Source: CAZDDB01 sp963843285 (GTDB taxonomy: Bacteria; Acidobacteriota; HRBIN11; JAKEFK01). Taken from it: a stretch of DNA of 64,000 nucleotides. The notes under the pieces are model-generated. The model made no database searches, was not told the DNA's origin, and saw nothing but the letters and a program-made list of their open reading frames with translations. The stretch is from NCBI GenBank assembly GCA_963843285.1, contig CAWJJO010000004.1, forward strand, positions 71,715 through 135,714, written 5' to 3'. Shown in pieces: positions 8,876-16,153 of this stretch (position 1 is its first letter; each line of letters starts with the position of its first letter). The position numbers and the translations under genes are program-made.

Positions 8876-9382
8876 TCACGCAAACGGATTCATATCTGCG
8901 CTTCGTCCGTAAGTCACAGGCAATGGAATATCCAGCAACCGCAGATAAACCGTAAGCTGACCGCGGTGATGATACCAGTGATTCAGCAATATTGTTCGAG
9001 CTACGCCGGCGCGGGGGATTGTAAAGATTTCCTGTTCTCCTTTGCTGAGTCTCCATGGAAAGTCGGCTTTCTGTTGATCCCAATCACCAAGAACCTGCTT
9101 CGCGCGACTCAACCCTGTTTCCAGAGATGTAAGAATCTCATCCGTGGTTTTCGGCTGCGGGGGGGCAAAGTTTGCTTTCGTGGCATCGAAACCATCGGTC
9201 AACAGCAGGTTGGAAACACTGCCCGGAATCGAAGCAACATGCATAGCCAGTTGCCCGAGCGACATCGATTTCTGATGCGGTCTCCACTCCAAATGATCCG
9301 ACGGCACCAGCTTCAAAAGACGGCGCAAGGAAACCGCTTCCTGCTCCAGTTCCTGAATCATACCTTGAACGCGATCCATCAT
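8876..9382 (-). CDS. DinB-family four-helix protein
   Basis: A 168-residue DinB/YfiT-like protein, a four-helix bundle that often binds a metal through three histidines and may act as a thiol-dependent transferase. The expected His are visible: LAMHVAS near residue 48 and the HWYHH cluster near 138-142. There is no signal peptide. The gene starts with ATGATG after a strong AGGAGG site, and the second ATG (9379) has the better spacing. It is divergent from a TetR-type regulator gene with a perfect palindrome in the 104-bp gap, which suggests control by that regulator. The physiological substrate is unknown. Confidence 0.85.
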   Translation of the reverse strand: MMDRVQGMIQELEQEAVSLRRLLKLVPSDHLEWRPHQKSMSLGQLAMHVASIPGSVSNLLLTDGFDATKANFAPPQPKTTDEILTSLETGLSRAKQVLGDWDQQKADFPWRLSKGEQEIFTIPRAGVARTILLNHWYHHRGQLTVYLRLLDIPLPVTYGRSADMNPFA

Positions 9383-9403
9383 GATCCTCCTTCTCCTAGA
9401 AAA

Positions 9404-9419
9404 TGTACTAAATAGTACA
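9404..9419. promoter_or_regulatory. Candidate TetR operator between dinB-like and tetR-like genes
   Basis: A perfect inverted repeat, TGTACTA-AA-TAGTACA, 22 bp upstream of the DinB-like start. A related half-site GGTACAATAGAGTAT lies around 9469-9483, just before the TetR gene. The layout fits one regulator controlling both divergent promoters. Confidence 0.6.
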
Positions 9420-9486
9420 ATATCATTTACCAGCTGTCAACAGATAAAAACAGATATTTTGATCTTTATGGTACAATAGAGTATAA

Positions 9487-10092
9487 ATGAAAGGGCAACT
9501 CGACACAAAGGACCGGATGATTGCGGCGGCGCTGGAATTATTTCATCGGCAGGGAATTCATGCTACCACCGTCGATCAGGTCCTGGAAAAATCAGACACT
9601 GGAAAAAGCCAGTTTTACCACTACTTCAAAAACAAAGAGGGGTTGATTCATTCCGTGCTGGTTGTTTTTTACAACCGGTTAAAATCGAATGGCAATCCTG
9701 TCCGAACAAGAATTCAGTCGTGGGAAGACCTGGAACAATGGTTCCAATCTTTCATAGATTTCCAGAAATCGGTTCGTTGGACTCTGAGCTGCCCGGTCGG
9801 AACCATCGGAAGCGATCTGACCGGGGATCAGGAATTGCTGCGTCAAGATGTTCGTCTGATTTTTGAATTTGCAAAAGGATCTCTCACCGATTTCTTTTCT
9901 ATGATGAAAGGACGCGGCGAATTGCCCGCCGATGCGAATGCCGATACGCTGGCAGACTTCTGTTTCACAATCATGCAAGGCGGATTGCTGGTATCCAAAA
10001 TCAAACGGGAAAGCGCGCCGTTTGAAAACTCCGTGGCCCACGCGCTCCGTTATTTACATTCTCTGCGGCAGAGCGGTAAAGATCATCTCTAA
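9487..10092 (+). CDS. TetR/AcrR-family transcriptional regulator
   Basis: A 201-residue regulator with an N-terminal TetR helix-turn-helix (residues 8-55: TTVDQVLEKSDTGKSQFYHYFKNKEGL) and a helical ligand domain that carries a single cysteine pair near SCPVGTIG, as in many TetR_C-type repressors. There is no clear ribosome site and the gene begins close to an A/T-rich promoter. It is divergent from the DinB-like gene, which is its most likely target together with itself. The ligand is unknown. Confidence 0.9.
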   Translation: MKGQLDTKDRMIAAALELFHRQGIHATTVDQVLEKSDTGKSQFYHYFKNKEGLIHSVLVVFYNRLKSNGNPVRTRIQSWEDLEQWFQSFIDFQKSVRWTLSCPVGTIGSDLTGDQELLRQDVRLIFEFAKGSLTDFFSMMKGRGELPADANADTLADFCFTIMQGGLLVSKIKRESAPFENSVAHALRYLHSLRQSGKDHL

Positions 10093-10099
10093 AAGTATA

Positions 10100-10172
10100 G
10101 GAGCTGGCGGGCGTCCCTGCCCGCCGGTACGAGATGCGATCACTTGTTGCGGGCACGGAGGCCCGCAGTCTT
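10100..10172. repeat. Palindromic repeat, family B
   Basis: Hairpins GGCGGGCGTCCCTGCCCGCC and GCGGGCACGGAGGCCCGC joined by GGTACGAGATGCGATCACTTG. A near-identical copy lies at 13341-13418 and an inverted copy at 58631-58704. Confidence 0.8.
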
Positions 10173-10205
10173 CAAATCTTTGAAAGTGAGGCCCGCAGTC
10201 TCCAG

Positions 10206-10241
10206 AGCAGGCCAAGAGGCCTGCGGCCCATAATTCAGGCG
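10206..10241. repeat. Left half of a REP-like repeat (family A) split by the IS110 element
   Basis: GAGGCCTGCGGCCCATAATT followed by CAGGCG matches the intact copy at 48770-48808 up to the middle of its inner hairpin. The match stops at 10241, where the insertion sequence begins. The other half resumes at 11868. Confidence 0.75.
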
Positions 10242-10325
10242 AGCTTTCAAGTTTATCTTGAAACTTTTGTACTTTGATGAAACTGCAAAATAATCCACCT
10301 GTGTCATTTCATTTATACTTCTTGC

Positions 10326-10500
10326 TGTTCGTCCAGACAAGCTAAAACCGCGGCGTCACTGGTGCTTAGAAGCCCGTAGGCGAGCATGGTTCCGCTGATT
10401 TTGCTTTGTACACTGGTGGAGTTTAACTACCCCGTTTAGAAGAATTGTTTTGTTGGCGATCAGCGGGTCTTGGACGAGCCCAATCGCATCACTTTTAGGA
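10326..10500 (+). ncRNA. Candidate bridge RNA of the IS110 element
   Basis: A -10-like TATACT (10314-10319) lies upstream of a region with nested complementary arms: CGTCCA (10330-10335) with TGGACG (10471-10476), enclosing CCGCTGAT (10392-10399) with ATCAGCGG (10459-10466). Two large loops result. Both contain CACTGGTG (10357 and 10411) and TTAGAAG (10366 and 10436), and TTAGAAG also forms the right end of the element (11862-11868). Loop segments GGCGTC (10352-10357) and AGGCG (10378-10382) match the two target halves flanking the IS. Length and position agree with known bridge RNAs of IS110-group elements. Assignment of target and donor loops is not possible by eye. Confidence 0.5.
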
Positions 10501-10506
10501 GCAAAG

Positions 10507-11865
10507 ATGAAAAAGAACTCGTCCAAAAAGATTAAACCTACACCACCGCTGACTACGGTCAACCCGGATGCCGCCGGAGTCGACATAGGTTCTATCGAAA
10601 TTTATGTTTGCGTACCAGCAGACCGTGATCCGCAATTCGTCAGACATTTCCCTACCTTCACTTCTGACCTTCGCCAAATCGCAGATTGGTTAAAAGTCTG
10701 TAAGATTAAAACCATTGCAATGGAATCCACCGGAATTTACTGGATTCCATTATACGAAATTCTTGTTGAATCTGGCTTTGAAGTTCATCTTGTGAATCCA
10801 AGAGACCTGAAACGTCCAAAGAAAACCGACGTTTCTGATTGTCAGTGGCTACAGCAAATGCACAGTTATGGTTTATTAAAATCCTCCTTCCGTCCAGCCG
10901 ATCAGGTTTGTGTCCTCCGTAGTTTCATTCGTCATCGATCCACTATAATCCGCTACCGAAGCTCTCACATCCTCCACATGCAGAAGGCACTTCATCAAAT
11001 GAATTTGCAACTTGATAATGTAATCAGTGACATTACAGGAATAACAGGGATGCAGATCATTCGATCGATCGTAGCAGGCAATCGTGACGCCTCTTCTTTA
11101 GCCAAGTTCCGAGATCACCGCTGCCGAAGCACCGAAAAAGAAATCCAAAAATCACTCGAAGGAAATTATCGTTCGGAACACGTGTTCACATTAAAACAGT
11201 CATTGCAATTTTATGACTTTTACACGCAACAACTCATCGATTGCGATGCTGAAATAGAAAGAATCTATTGTCAGATGGCTGCCAATTGCCCCGGAACTTA
11301 CAAGTTGCCTCACAATTTTAAAAAAGCAAACAAAGATAAAAATACCCCGAGTTACGATCTACAAAGCCATCTTTTCCGGTCTTATGGCATTGATCTTACT
11401 CAGATTGACGGAATCAGTTCTCTGACAGCTCAAACAATCTTCAGTGAACTTGGGGATGATTTGTCCCGTTTTCCAACCGTCAAACAATTTACTCGCTGGC
11501 TTTCACTTTCTCCCAACAACCGGATCAGTGGCAACAAAATTCTTGATCGCAAAACACTTCCTGGTCGCAATCGCACTGCCCAAGCTCTACTCATTGCAGC
11601 CAATAGCCTGCATCACTCAAAGTCTCCACTGGGCGATTATTATCGAAAAATGCGCACCCTACATGGTCCTATTAAAACAAACGTAATTTGCGCACATAAG
11701 CTCGCTCGACTTATCTATTTCTTAATCACACGAAAATCCCAATTCGACCCTACATTGATAGCCACTCAGCAGCAAAAAGATAAGGAGCGCTCAGTCAAAA
11801 GCTTAATCAAAAAAGCCAGACGTTATGGCTTTCTACTCGTGCCTCTCCCGACGGCAGTTACTTAG
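10507..11865 (+). CDS. IS110-family transposase (DEDD recombinase)
   Basis: A 452-residue recombinase. The N-terminal RuvC-like DEDD domain shows GVDIGS, the AMESTGIYW block and KTDVSDCQWL. The C-terminal Transposase_20 domain shows a helix-hairpin-helix (LTQIDGISSLTAQTIFSELG) and the catalytic-serine region around LSLSPNNRISGNK. ATG 10507 is chosen because AGGAGCAAAG precedes it; the frame is open further upstream, but that stretch lies in the structured leader. The protein would act with a bridge RNA from the left end to recombine the IS circle into its target. The reading frame is intact, so the element may be active. A single copy is seen in the window. Confidence 0.93.
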   Translation: MKKNSSKKIKPTPPLTTVNPDAAGVDIGSIEIYVCVPADRDPQFVRHFPTFTSDLRQIADWLKVCKIKTIAMESTGIYWIPLYEILVESGFEVHLVNPRDLKRPKKTDVSDCQWLQQMHSYGLLKSSFRPADQVCVLRSFIRHRSTIIRYRSSHILHMQKALHQMNLQLDNVISDITGITGMQIIRSIVAGNRDASSLAKFRDHRCRSTEKEIQKSLEGNYRSEHVFTLKQSLQFYDFYTQQLIDCDAEIERIYCQMAANCPGTYKLPHNFKKANKDKNTPSYDLQSHLFRSYGIDLTQIDGISSLTAQTIFSELGDDLSRFPTVKQFTRWLSLSPNNRISGNKILDRKTLPGRNRTAQALLIAANSLHHSKSPLGDYYRKMRTLHGPIKTNVICAHKLARLIYFLITRKSQFDPTLIATQQQKDKERSVKSLIKKARRYGFLLVPLPTAVT

Positions 11866-11867
11866 AA

Positions 11868-11881
11868 GACGCCTGCGCTCC
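11868..11881. repeat. Right half of the REP-like repeat split by the IS110 element
   Basis: GACGCCTGCGCTCC is the terminal part of the family A repeat. Joined to 10206-10241 it restores a repeat like the one at 48770-48808, short by one G at the junction. Confidence 0.75.
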
Positions 11882-11886
11882 AAATG

Positions 11887-12858
11887 CTAGTTGAATTGGA
11901 CTTGGGATTGCAATGGATTACTGAGGTTTCCTGCAGAATCTTGCAGCTGGATCGAAAGCGTGCAATTCCCTTTGGGCATCAACGCCGGATTGAAAATTCC
12001 GTGTACAACGATGCTTCCGGCGTCGTCTTTCCTTTCAATCGAGGATGCTTTACGCCGGGAAGAGATTCCCTGGCCCCCGCAATCAACGTCCATCTGGATA
12101 AGAACATCCTCTTTTAGATTCCCTTTGGAATCCTGCGCCTGAAACGTAAATTCTTGCGGTGCAGTGCCGGAAACCGTTGCCGGAACATGCAAATTGGAAA
12201 TCTTGAGAGTCAGTGAGCTTCGCGGACCTGAAGGTGGCGCAGAAGTAACACTGGACGGTGCCAGGGAACAGCATTCGGGTTGTTGAGCTGCCTGGTCTCC
12301 GGGGATATCGGCCGCGCCCAGATACTCGTTTTGTGGACCGTCATTTCTTACTTCTGCGGTTGCGCTATCAGTCTCAGGATTCTTCGCGAATATTTCGACA
12401 GCGCGATCAAATGACTCCCGGCTGTAGTATCCAACGCTGCGAATCTTGCTGGAGTCGGAAGCAGAATATATCAATGCGATGAAATAAGGATTACCAAAGT
12501 ATTCGATCCGCATCGTTTTTGTCGAACCCGAGGCGCTCGCTTTTTCCGGAAGTTTCATCGATGCGATCATGTCGGAACGTGTCACCGTGTCAGAAAGAAG
12601 CAATTCGAGCCGGTCCACGATCGAAGTGCCTTTGTGATACTGCACATACACTTTTGGACCACCGGATTTAGATCCATACTCGACGAGCGTATCGCTGATC
12701 TCTTTTAGGGGATTGCCGAGCACTTCTTCCGCTTCGGTTCGATTGGTTCGACCCGGTTCCACACTCTTGTATGCGGTTTCCGCATAGGAACCGTGAGCGA
12801 TGGCCAGGATCAGAACACAAACACAGATGCCGTCACGAAATATCATTCCCAACCTCAT
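11887..12858 (-). CDS. Secreted protein of unknown function, BamE-like N-terminal region and Ig-like C-terminal region
   Basis: A 323-residue protein with a signal peptide ending near SYAET (about residue 27). Residues 30-75 have the pattern of a SmpA/BamE-like fold, where a short helix precedes the EVLGNPLKE motif. The C-terminal 110 residues (from SLTLKISNLHVPATVSG) look like an immunoglobulin-type beta-sandwich with two cysteines (CGG and NCT). I do not recognise the protein. Its stop codon lies 20 bp beyond the right end of the IS110 element on the opposite strand, so the IS inserted just past its 3' end and did not break it. Confidence 0.7.
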   Translation of the reverse strand: MRLGMIFRDGICVCVLILAIAHGSYAETAYKSVEPGRTNRTEAEEVLGNPLKEISDTLVEYGSKSGGPKVYVQYHKGTSIVDRLELLLSDTVTRSDMIASMKLPEKASASGSTKTMRIEYFGNPYFIALIYSASDSSKIRSVGYYSRESFDRAVEIFAKNPETDSATAEVRNDGPQNEYLGAADIPGDQAAQQPECCSLAPSSVTSAPPSGPRSSLTLKISNLHVPATVSGTAPQEFTFQAQDSKGNLKEDVLIQMDVDCGGQGISSRRKASSIERKDDAGSIVVHGIFNPALMPKGNCTLSIQLQDSAGNLSNPLQSQVQFN

Positions 12859-12868
12859 TTCTGGATGC

Positions 12869-12920
12869 TGGTAGGGGCGACGCCCTCATTTGCGGGCGGG
12901 GACAAGCCCCGCCCCTACCA
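12869..12920. repeat. Palindromic repeat, family C
   Basis: GGTAGGGGCGACGCCC and GGGGACAAGCCCC blocks ending in CCCCTACCAC. It shares more than 20 bp with the copy at 5981-6023 and sits between the secreted-protein gene and the PrsW remnant. Confidence 0.75.
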
Positions 12921-12948
12921 CATCCCGAAATTATGGCAAGAAAGTGTA

Positions 12949-13331
12949 ATGCAGGCAACGTTCATCTTCTATGCGGGTGTGATCGCGCTTGGATTCGCCA
13001 CTCTGGAAAACGTTCTGTATTATGGCGGCACATACATTCAAAGTGGTTTTTCCGGTATGCTGAGAAATGTTTTTGATCGCGGATTGCTCGCTCGTTTTTC
13101 TCATGCGTTGTTCATGCAGTGGGAGGTGTAGGTTATTACATCGCGTATTTGATGGTTTGGGTTCCGCTGTTTCTCATCTTTCTCGCAGGGGTCCTTTTCG
13201 TTGCGAAGCGGGAGCGAGACGTCATCAAGAAGATTGTAGAGTCGGCTGAAAAAGAAGGGAGCCGGACAATCAGTCTGCCCAGGATTCCGAGATTTCAGGC
13301 TGAAGTGAAAGATCTACAAGGCCAGATCTAA
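12949..13331 (+). pseudogene. Remnant of a PrsW-family intramembrane protease gene
   Basis: The first frame (to 13131) encodes FYAGVIALGFATLENVLYYG, which has the FxxxEN active-site helix of PrsW glutamic-type membrane peptidases, followed by RFSHALFMQ. A second frame (from about 13119) continues with a glycine-rich membrane helix (GGVGYYIAYLMVWV) and a charged C-terminal tail. The N-terminal half with the EE(x)nK helix is missing, as is the segment normally found between SHALF and the next helix, and the frames do not join. This points to a gene broken by deletion and frameshift. The tail downstream of 13119 reads smoothly and is probably the original C-terminus. Confidence 0.6.
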
Positions 13332-13340
13332 AGTTCCATT

Positions 13341-13418
13341 TTGGAGTCGGAGGGCGTCCCTGCCCGCCGGTACGAGATGCGGTCACTTGTTGCGGGCACG
13401 GAGGTTCGCAGTCTCCAG
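13341..13418. repeat. Palindromic repeat, family B
   Basis: A near copy of 10100-10172, with GGGCGTCCCTGCCCGCCGG, the same GGTACGAGATGCGGTCACTTG linker and GCGGGCACGGAGG. It lies between the PrsW remnant and the 3' end of the kinase gene. Confidence 0.75.
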
Positions 13419-13429
13419 GTTTAGTAGCC

Positions 13430-14680
13430 TTACTCTTTTTGAAGGGCGGGCGCCGGCTGTTTTGGCGAAACAGCGGGAGAAACGGAAACAGCTGTTTTTC
13501 CGAACGTCTGTTCGATCGCGTCGCGCATTTCCTGTACACTGCGAAACCGCCGGAACGGATCCTTTTCAAGAGCCTTTAGAATGACTGCGGTTACATCCTC
13601 CGGTACCTGCGGGTTGATCTCCCGCGGATCGGGCGGCGGATCTTTGAGCTGCTGAAATCCGACCGCGATCGGAGAATCGCCGGAAAACGGAACGCGTCCG
13701 GTAAAGATCTCATAAAGAATAATGCCCAGCGAATAGATATCAGCGCGCTCGTCTACCTTCTTTCCCGCAACCTGTTCGGGAGCCATGTACTCGGGGGTTC
13801 CAAGAATCAATCCCGTGGCGGTCATTCCCTCGGCATACGTGGACCGCGCCAGACCGAAGTCAATGATCTTGATGTGGTTCGCGGCATTGATAATGATGTT
13901 GTGACTTTTCAAGTCGCGATGAATCACTCCCTGCGCATGCGCTGCCTGCAAACCATCGCATATTTGCAACACAATATTCTTGGCCTGGATCAACGAAAGC
14001 GCGCCGTTTCGTTTCACGTAGTCGCGAAGACTTGTGCCGGCGAAATATTCCATCGAAACGAAATGCAATCCGCTGGATTCCCCGATATCGAAAATCCGGA
14101 TTACATTATTGTGGGAGATCCGGCGGGCAGAAGACACTTCGCGTTTGAGCCGTTCCACTGCATCCGGATCGTTGCCGAACAGCGGGGAGATGATTTTCAG
14201 CGCAACCTGCTCTTTGAGCTGCTTATCATAAGCCTGGTACACAATTCCCATTCCGCCGCGACCCAGCTCTTGCAAAACCTGATACCGCGATTCCAGGGCC
14301 GCCACCAGATGCATCAAGGTCGTGGGTGTCTGGCTGTTTCCGGGCTTCGAAGCGTCCATTGCCAGGCGCCCCGAACCCAGGCTTTTTTCAAGCTGCTGGT
14401 TCATTTCGGCATCCAGACGGCAAAGGAGGTTTTCCAGATTTTCCAGCCGTTCCTGAAGACGCCTGACATTCGCCGGTTCCACCGAAGGAACGGGAGGGCG
14501 CTCCACTTTCAGCTTCTCTTTTGCCAGCTCGTGGTGATACTTCATCCAGCGGAGGATGGCAAAGATCACGAAGATGACAACGATCGTTCCACCGGCAATC
14601 CCGAAAAGTGGAATGAGGTTGTCCAGCGCGATATTCGGATCGAACGGAATCAGAGGCATTTCCTGCGCGGGAAGATTCAT
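13430..14680 (-). CDS. Membrane-anchored Ser/Thr protein kinase with N-terminal membrane helix
   Basis: A 416-residue PknB-type kinase in an uncommon order: a membrane helix first (about residues 24-44), a charged coiled-coil-like stretch (70-100), then the kinase domain. The domain has GRGGMG at 140-145, K162, HRDLKSHN at 254-261 (Ser-His where Pro-x is usual) and DFG at 274-276. All catalytic residues are present. There is no C-terminal sensor domain, and a Pro/Ala-rich tail closes the protein. The kinase faces the cytoplasm if the N-terminus is outside. It is transcribed divergently from the TetR-type gene at 14814. The target is unknown. Confidence 0.92.
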   Translation of the reverse strand: MNLPAQEMPLIPFDPNIALDNLIPLFGIAGGTIVVIFVIFAILRWMKYHHELAKEKLKVERPPVPSVEPANVRRLQERLENLENLLCRLDAEMNQQLEKSLGSGRLAMDASKPGNSQTPTTLMHLVAALESRYQVLQELGRGGMGIVYQAYDKQLKEQVALKIISPLFGNDPDAVERLKREVSSARRISHNNVIRIFDIGESSGLHFVSMEYFAGTSLRDYVKRNGALSLIQAKNIVLQICDGLQAAHAQGVIHRDLKSHNIIINAANHIKIIDFGLARSTYAEGMTATGLILGTPEYMAPEQVAGKKVDERADIYSLGIILYEIFTGRVPFSGDSPIAVGFQQLKDPPPDPREINPQVPEDVTAVILKALEKDPFRRFRSVQEMRDAIEQTFGKTAVSVSPAVSPKQPAPALQKE

Positions 14681-14769
14681 GCCCCCATTTTATCAGAACA
14701 TATCAGCGGGTGGATTTCCCCTCCTTATCCGACAATCTCTGCGCGGTCTTCCGCAACGCCCGGGGCGAC

Positions 14770-14810
14770 TTGACAGTTCAATATGACCAAAACTATATTT
14801 TGGTCATATT
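14770..14810 (+). promoter_or_regulatory. Promoter with a 31-bp perfect palindrome (TetR operator) and no room for a leader
   Basis: A -35 box TTGACA (14770-14775) and -10 box TATATT (14794-14799) are 18 bp apart. The arms AATATGACCAAAA (14780-14792) and TTTTGGTCATATT (14798-14810) are perfectly inverted around CTATA, so the -10 box sits on the palindrome centre. The gene's ATG is at 14814, only about 8 bases after the expected transcription start, with no ribosome-binding site. This fits autorepression and an almost leaderless mRNA. Confidence 0.75.
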
Positions 14811-14813
14811 ATC

Positions 14814-15449
14814 ATGAGACAGATTGCGCGGCGTGAAGACATCCGGGATTTGATTTTAGATGGGGTAGACGTTCTTCTTGCGCGATATGGCTATAAGAAA
14901 ATGACGATGGAGGATCTGGCTCAACAGGTCGGAATTGGAAAAGGCACCATCTACCTCCATTTTCCAAGCAAGGAAGAATTGACCCTGGCTCACATCGATC
15001 GGATTGCTGAACGCCTTTTGCAGCAGCTCAAGCTGATTGCTGGGATGCCGGATCCACCTGAAGAAAAAATCCGGAAGATGCTTGCAACGCGGGTGTTGTT
15101 CCGCTTCGATAGCGTTTCGCATTACTCGCAGAACCTGAACGATCTGTTATCTTCTCTTCGAAAAGACCTGCTGACCCGGCGCGAGCAGCATTTTGAAAAA
15201 GAAGCGGAAGCGCTTGCAGCTGTGCTGGAAGAAGGCAAGAAAACGGGCAAGTTCGGACACCGGAACAGTTTGATTACAGCTCAGGTGCTTGCCTGGTGCA
15301 CAAACTCTCTGCTTCCCTTCAGTTTGTCACCACGGGAACTGGGCAAACGTGAAGAGATGGAAAAAAGAGTCTCAGAAATAGCGGAGTTGCTTCTTACGGG
15401 TTTGATCAAGCGAGCGGGAACTACTCCAACTTTGCGCCGTCACCTCTGA
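14814..15449 (+). CDS. TetR-family transcriptional regulator, probably autoregulated
   Basis: A 211-residue regulator. The N-terminal helix-turn-helix (MTMEDLAQQVGIGKGTIYLHFPSKEEL, about residues 25-50) is textbook TetR/AcrR. The C-terminal domain is helical with many charged residues (FEKEAEALAAVLEEGKKTGKF), as in efflux or lipid repressors. A perfect 31-bp palindrome overlies its own promoter immediately upstream, so self-repression is very likely. No effector gene follows on the same strand, since the next gene is convergent. Other targets, if any, lie elsewhere, or include the divergent kinase gene that starts 133 bp away. Confidence 0.92.
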   Translation: MRQIARREDIRDLILDGVDVLLARYGYKKMTMEDLAQQVGIGKGTIYLHFPSKEELTLAHIDRIAERLLQQLKLIAGMPDPPEEKIRKMLATRVLFRFDSVSHYSQNLNDLLSSLRKDLLTRREQHFEKEAEALAAVLEEGKKTGKFGHRNSLITAQVLAWCTNSLLPFSLSPRELGKREEMEKRVSEIAELLLTGLIKRAGTTPTLRRHL

Positions 15450-15496
15450 TCAGCTTTCCGCCATTGATCACGCGCGCGTAAAAACCCCACCACTGC

Positions 15497-15868
15497 TTAC
15501 GCCGTCTTTGCCATGTACTGAGCGTCTCCAAAACCAAGGATCAGATAGAAGATAAACGGCAAGAAAACTAAACCCAATGCGAACCCGGTACCTTTTCCGA
15601 AATTCTGCGCAATGGAGATGCTAACGAGAATGCCAACAACCAGGTTCACCAGGGGAATCAAAAACAGGATGAACCACCATGCCGGCTTTCCTGCAATCTC
15701 CAGCAATACAATTATGTTGTATATCGGAATGAGGCAGGCCCATCCCGGTTTTCCTGCTTTGGTGAATACTTTCCAGAGCGCTGCCACAATCAGAATTAAG
15801 CAGACGCACCAGACAATCAGAAAAGCGCCGCCAAACATCGCACCTAATGGACTTCCTTGATCTTCCAT
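15497..15868 (-). CDS. Small membrane protein of the DUF5684 family
   Basis: A 123-residue protein that is almost all membrane helix, with about four predicted segments. It carries the KAGKPGWACLIPIYN motif and the GKPAWWFILFLIPLVN block typical of DUF5684. The function is not known; relatives are sometimes annotated as signal-peptidase-like because they neighbour such genes, which is not the case here. It has a good AGGAAGAA-type ribosome site at its start. It converges on the TetR-type gene with a 47-bp gap. From 15869 to 16153 (285 bp) I see no gene, only weak short inverted repeats. Confidence 0.8.
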   Translation of the reverse strand: MEDQGSPLGAMFGGAFLIVWCVCLILIVAALWKVFTKAGKPGWACLIPIYNIIVLLEIAGKPAWWFILFLIPLVNLVVGILVSISIAQNFGKGTGFALGLVFLPFIFYLILGFGDAQYMAKTA

Positions 15869-16153
15869 GGTTCTTCCTCCTTCCGCGCTCTTATCTTAGC
15901 AGTTCCTAGTGGAGATTCCAGCGAGTCCGAAACAGAGTCCCGACAAGATTCTTGTGACTTGCATAATAACCGCCCCCACGTCGTGGGCTGGGCTCAAGGA
16001 CAGCCTGTCTGTAGCGATTTCGACGACATACCGACGGGTGTTCTATTGTGGCAAGCCACTGCACTAACTGTTTATCTTTATGTATAGGAGGTTTTCTGAG
16101 ATCCATTGCAAGGAATGACCTTCCGATGCGACTGATGTTCAGAGAGTCTGACA

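Larger units (their letters stand above)
10242..11867 (+). mobile_element. IS110-group insertion sequence inserted in a REP-like repeat
   Basis: About 1.63 kb. The ends are set by the interrupted repeat: REP sequence runs to 10241 and resumes at 11868. There are no terminal inverted repeats and no clear target duplication, as expected for the family. The non-coding left end is about 265 bp while the transposase gene ends 2 bp from the right end; this matches the IS110 group (structured left end) and not IS1111. A perfect subterminal hairpin, TTTCAAG-N5-CTTGAAA, lies at 10245-10263. Boundaries may be off by one or two bases because IS110 elements share a core dinucleotide with the target. Confidence 0.85.

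Noticed and set aside
10330..10476. Riboswitch or attenuator in front of the transposase gene
   Set aside because: The structured leader could be read as a riboswitch, but its repeats match the IS ends and target halves, so a bridge RNA explains it better.
10450..10506. Longer transposase start
   Set aside because: It overlaps the paired arms of the candidate bridge RNA, and the AGGAGC site is in front of ATG 10507.
15869..16153. Possible small gene or RNA in the gap before the CxxC protein
   Set aside because: Strong AGGAGG at 16088 leads only to a frame that stops after six codons. No stable long hairpin or known RNA pattern was seen.
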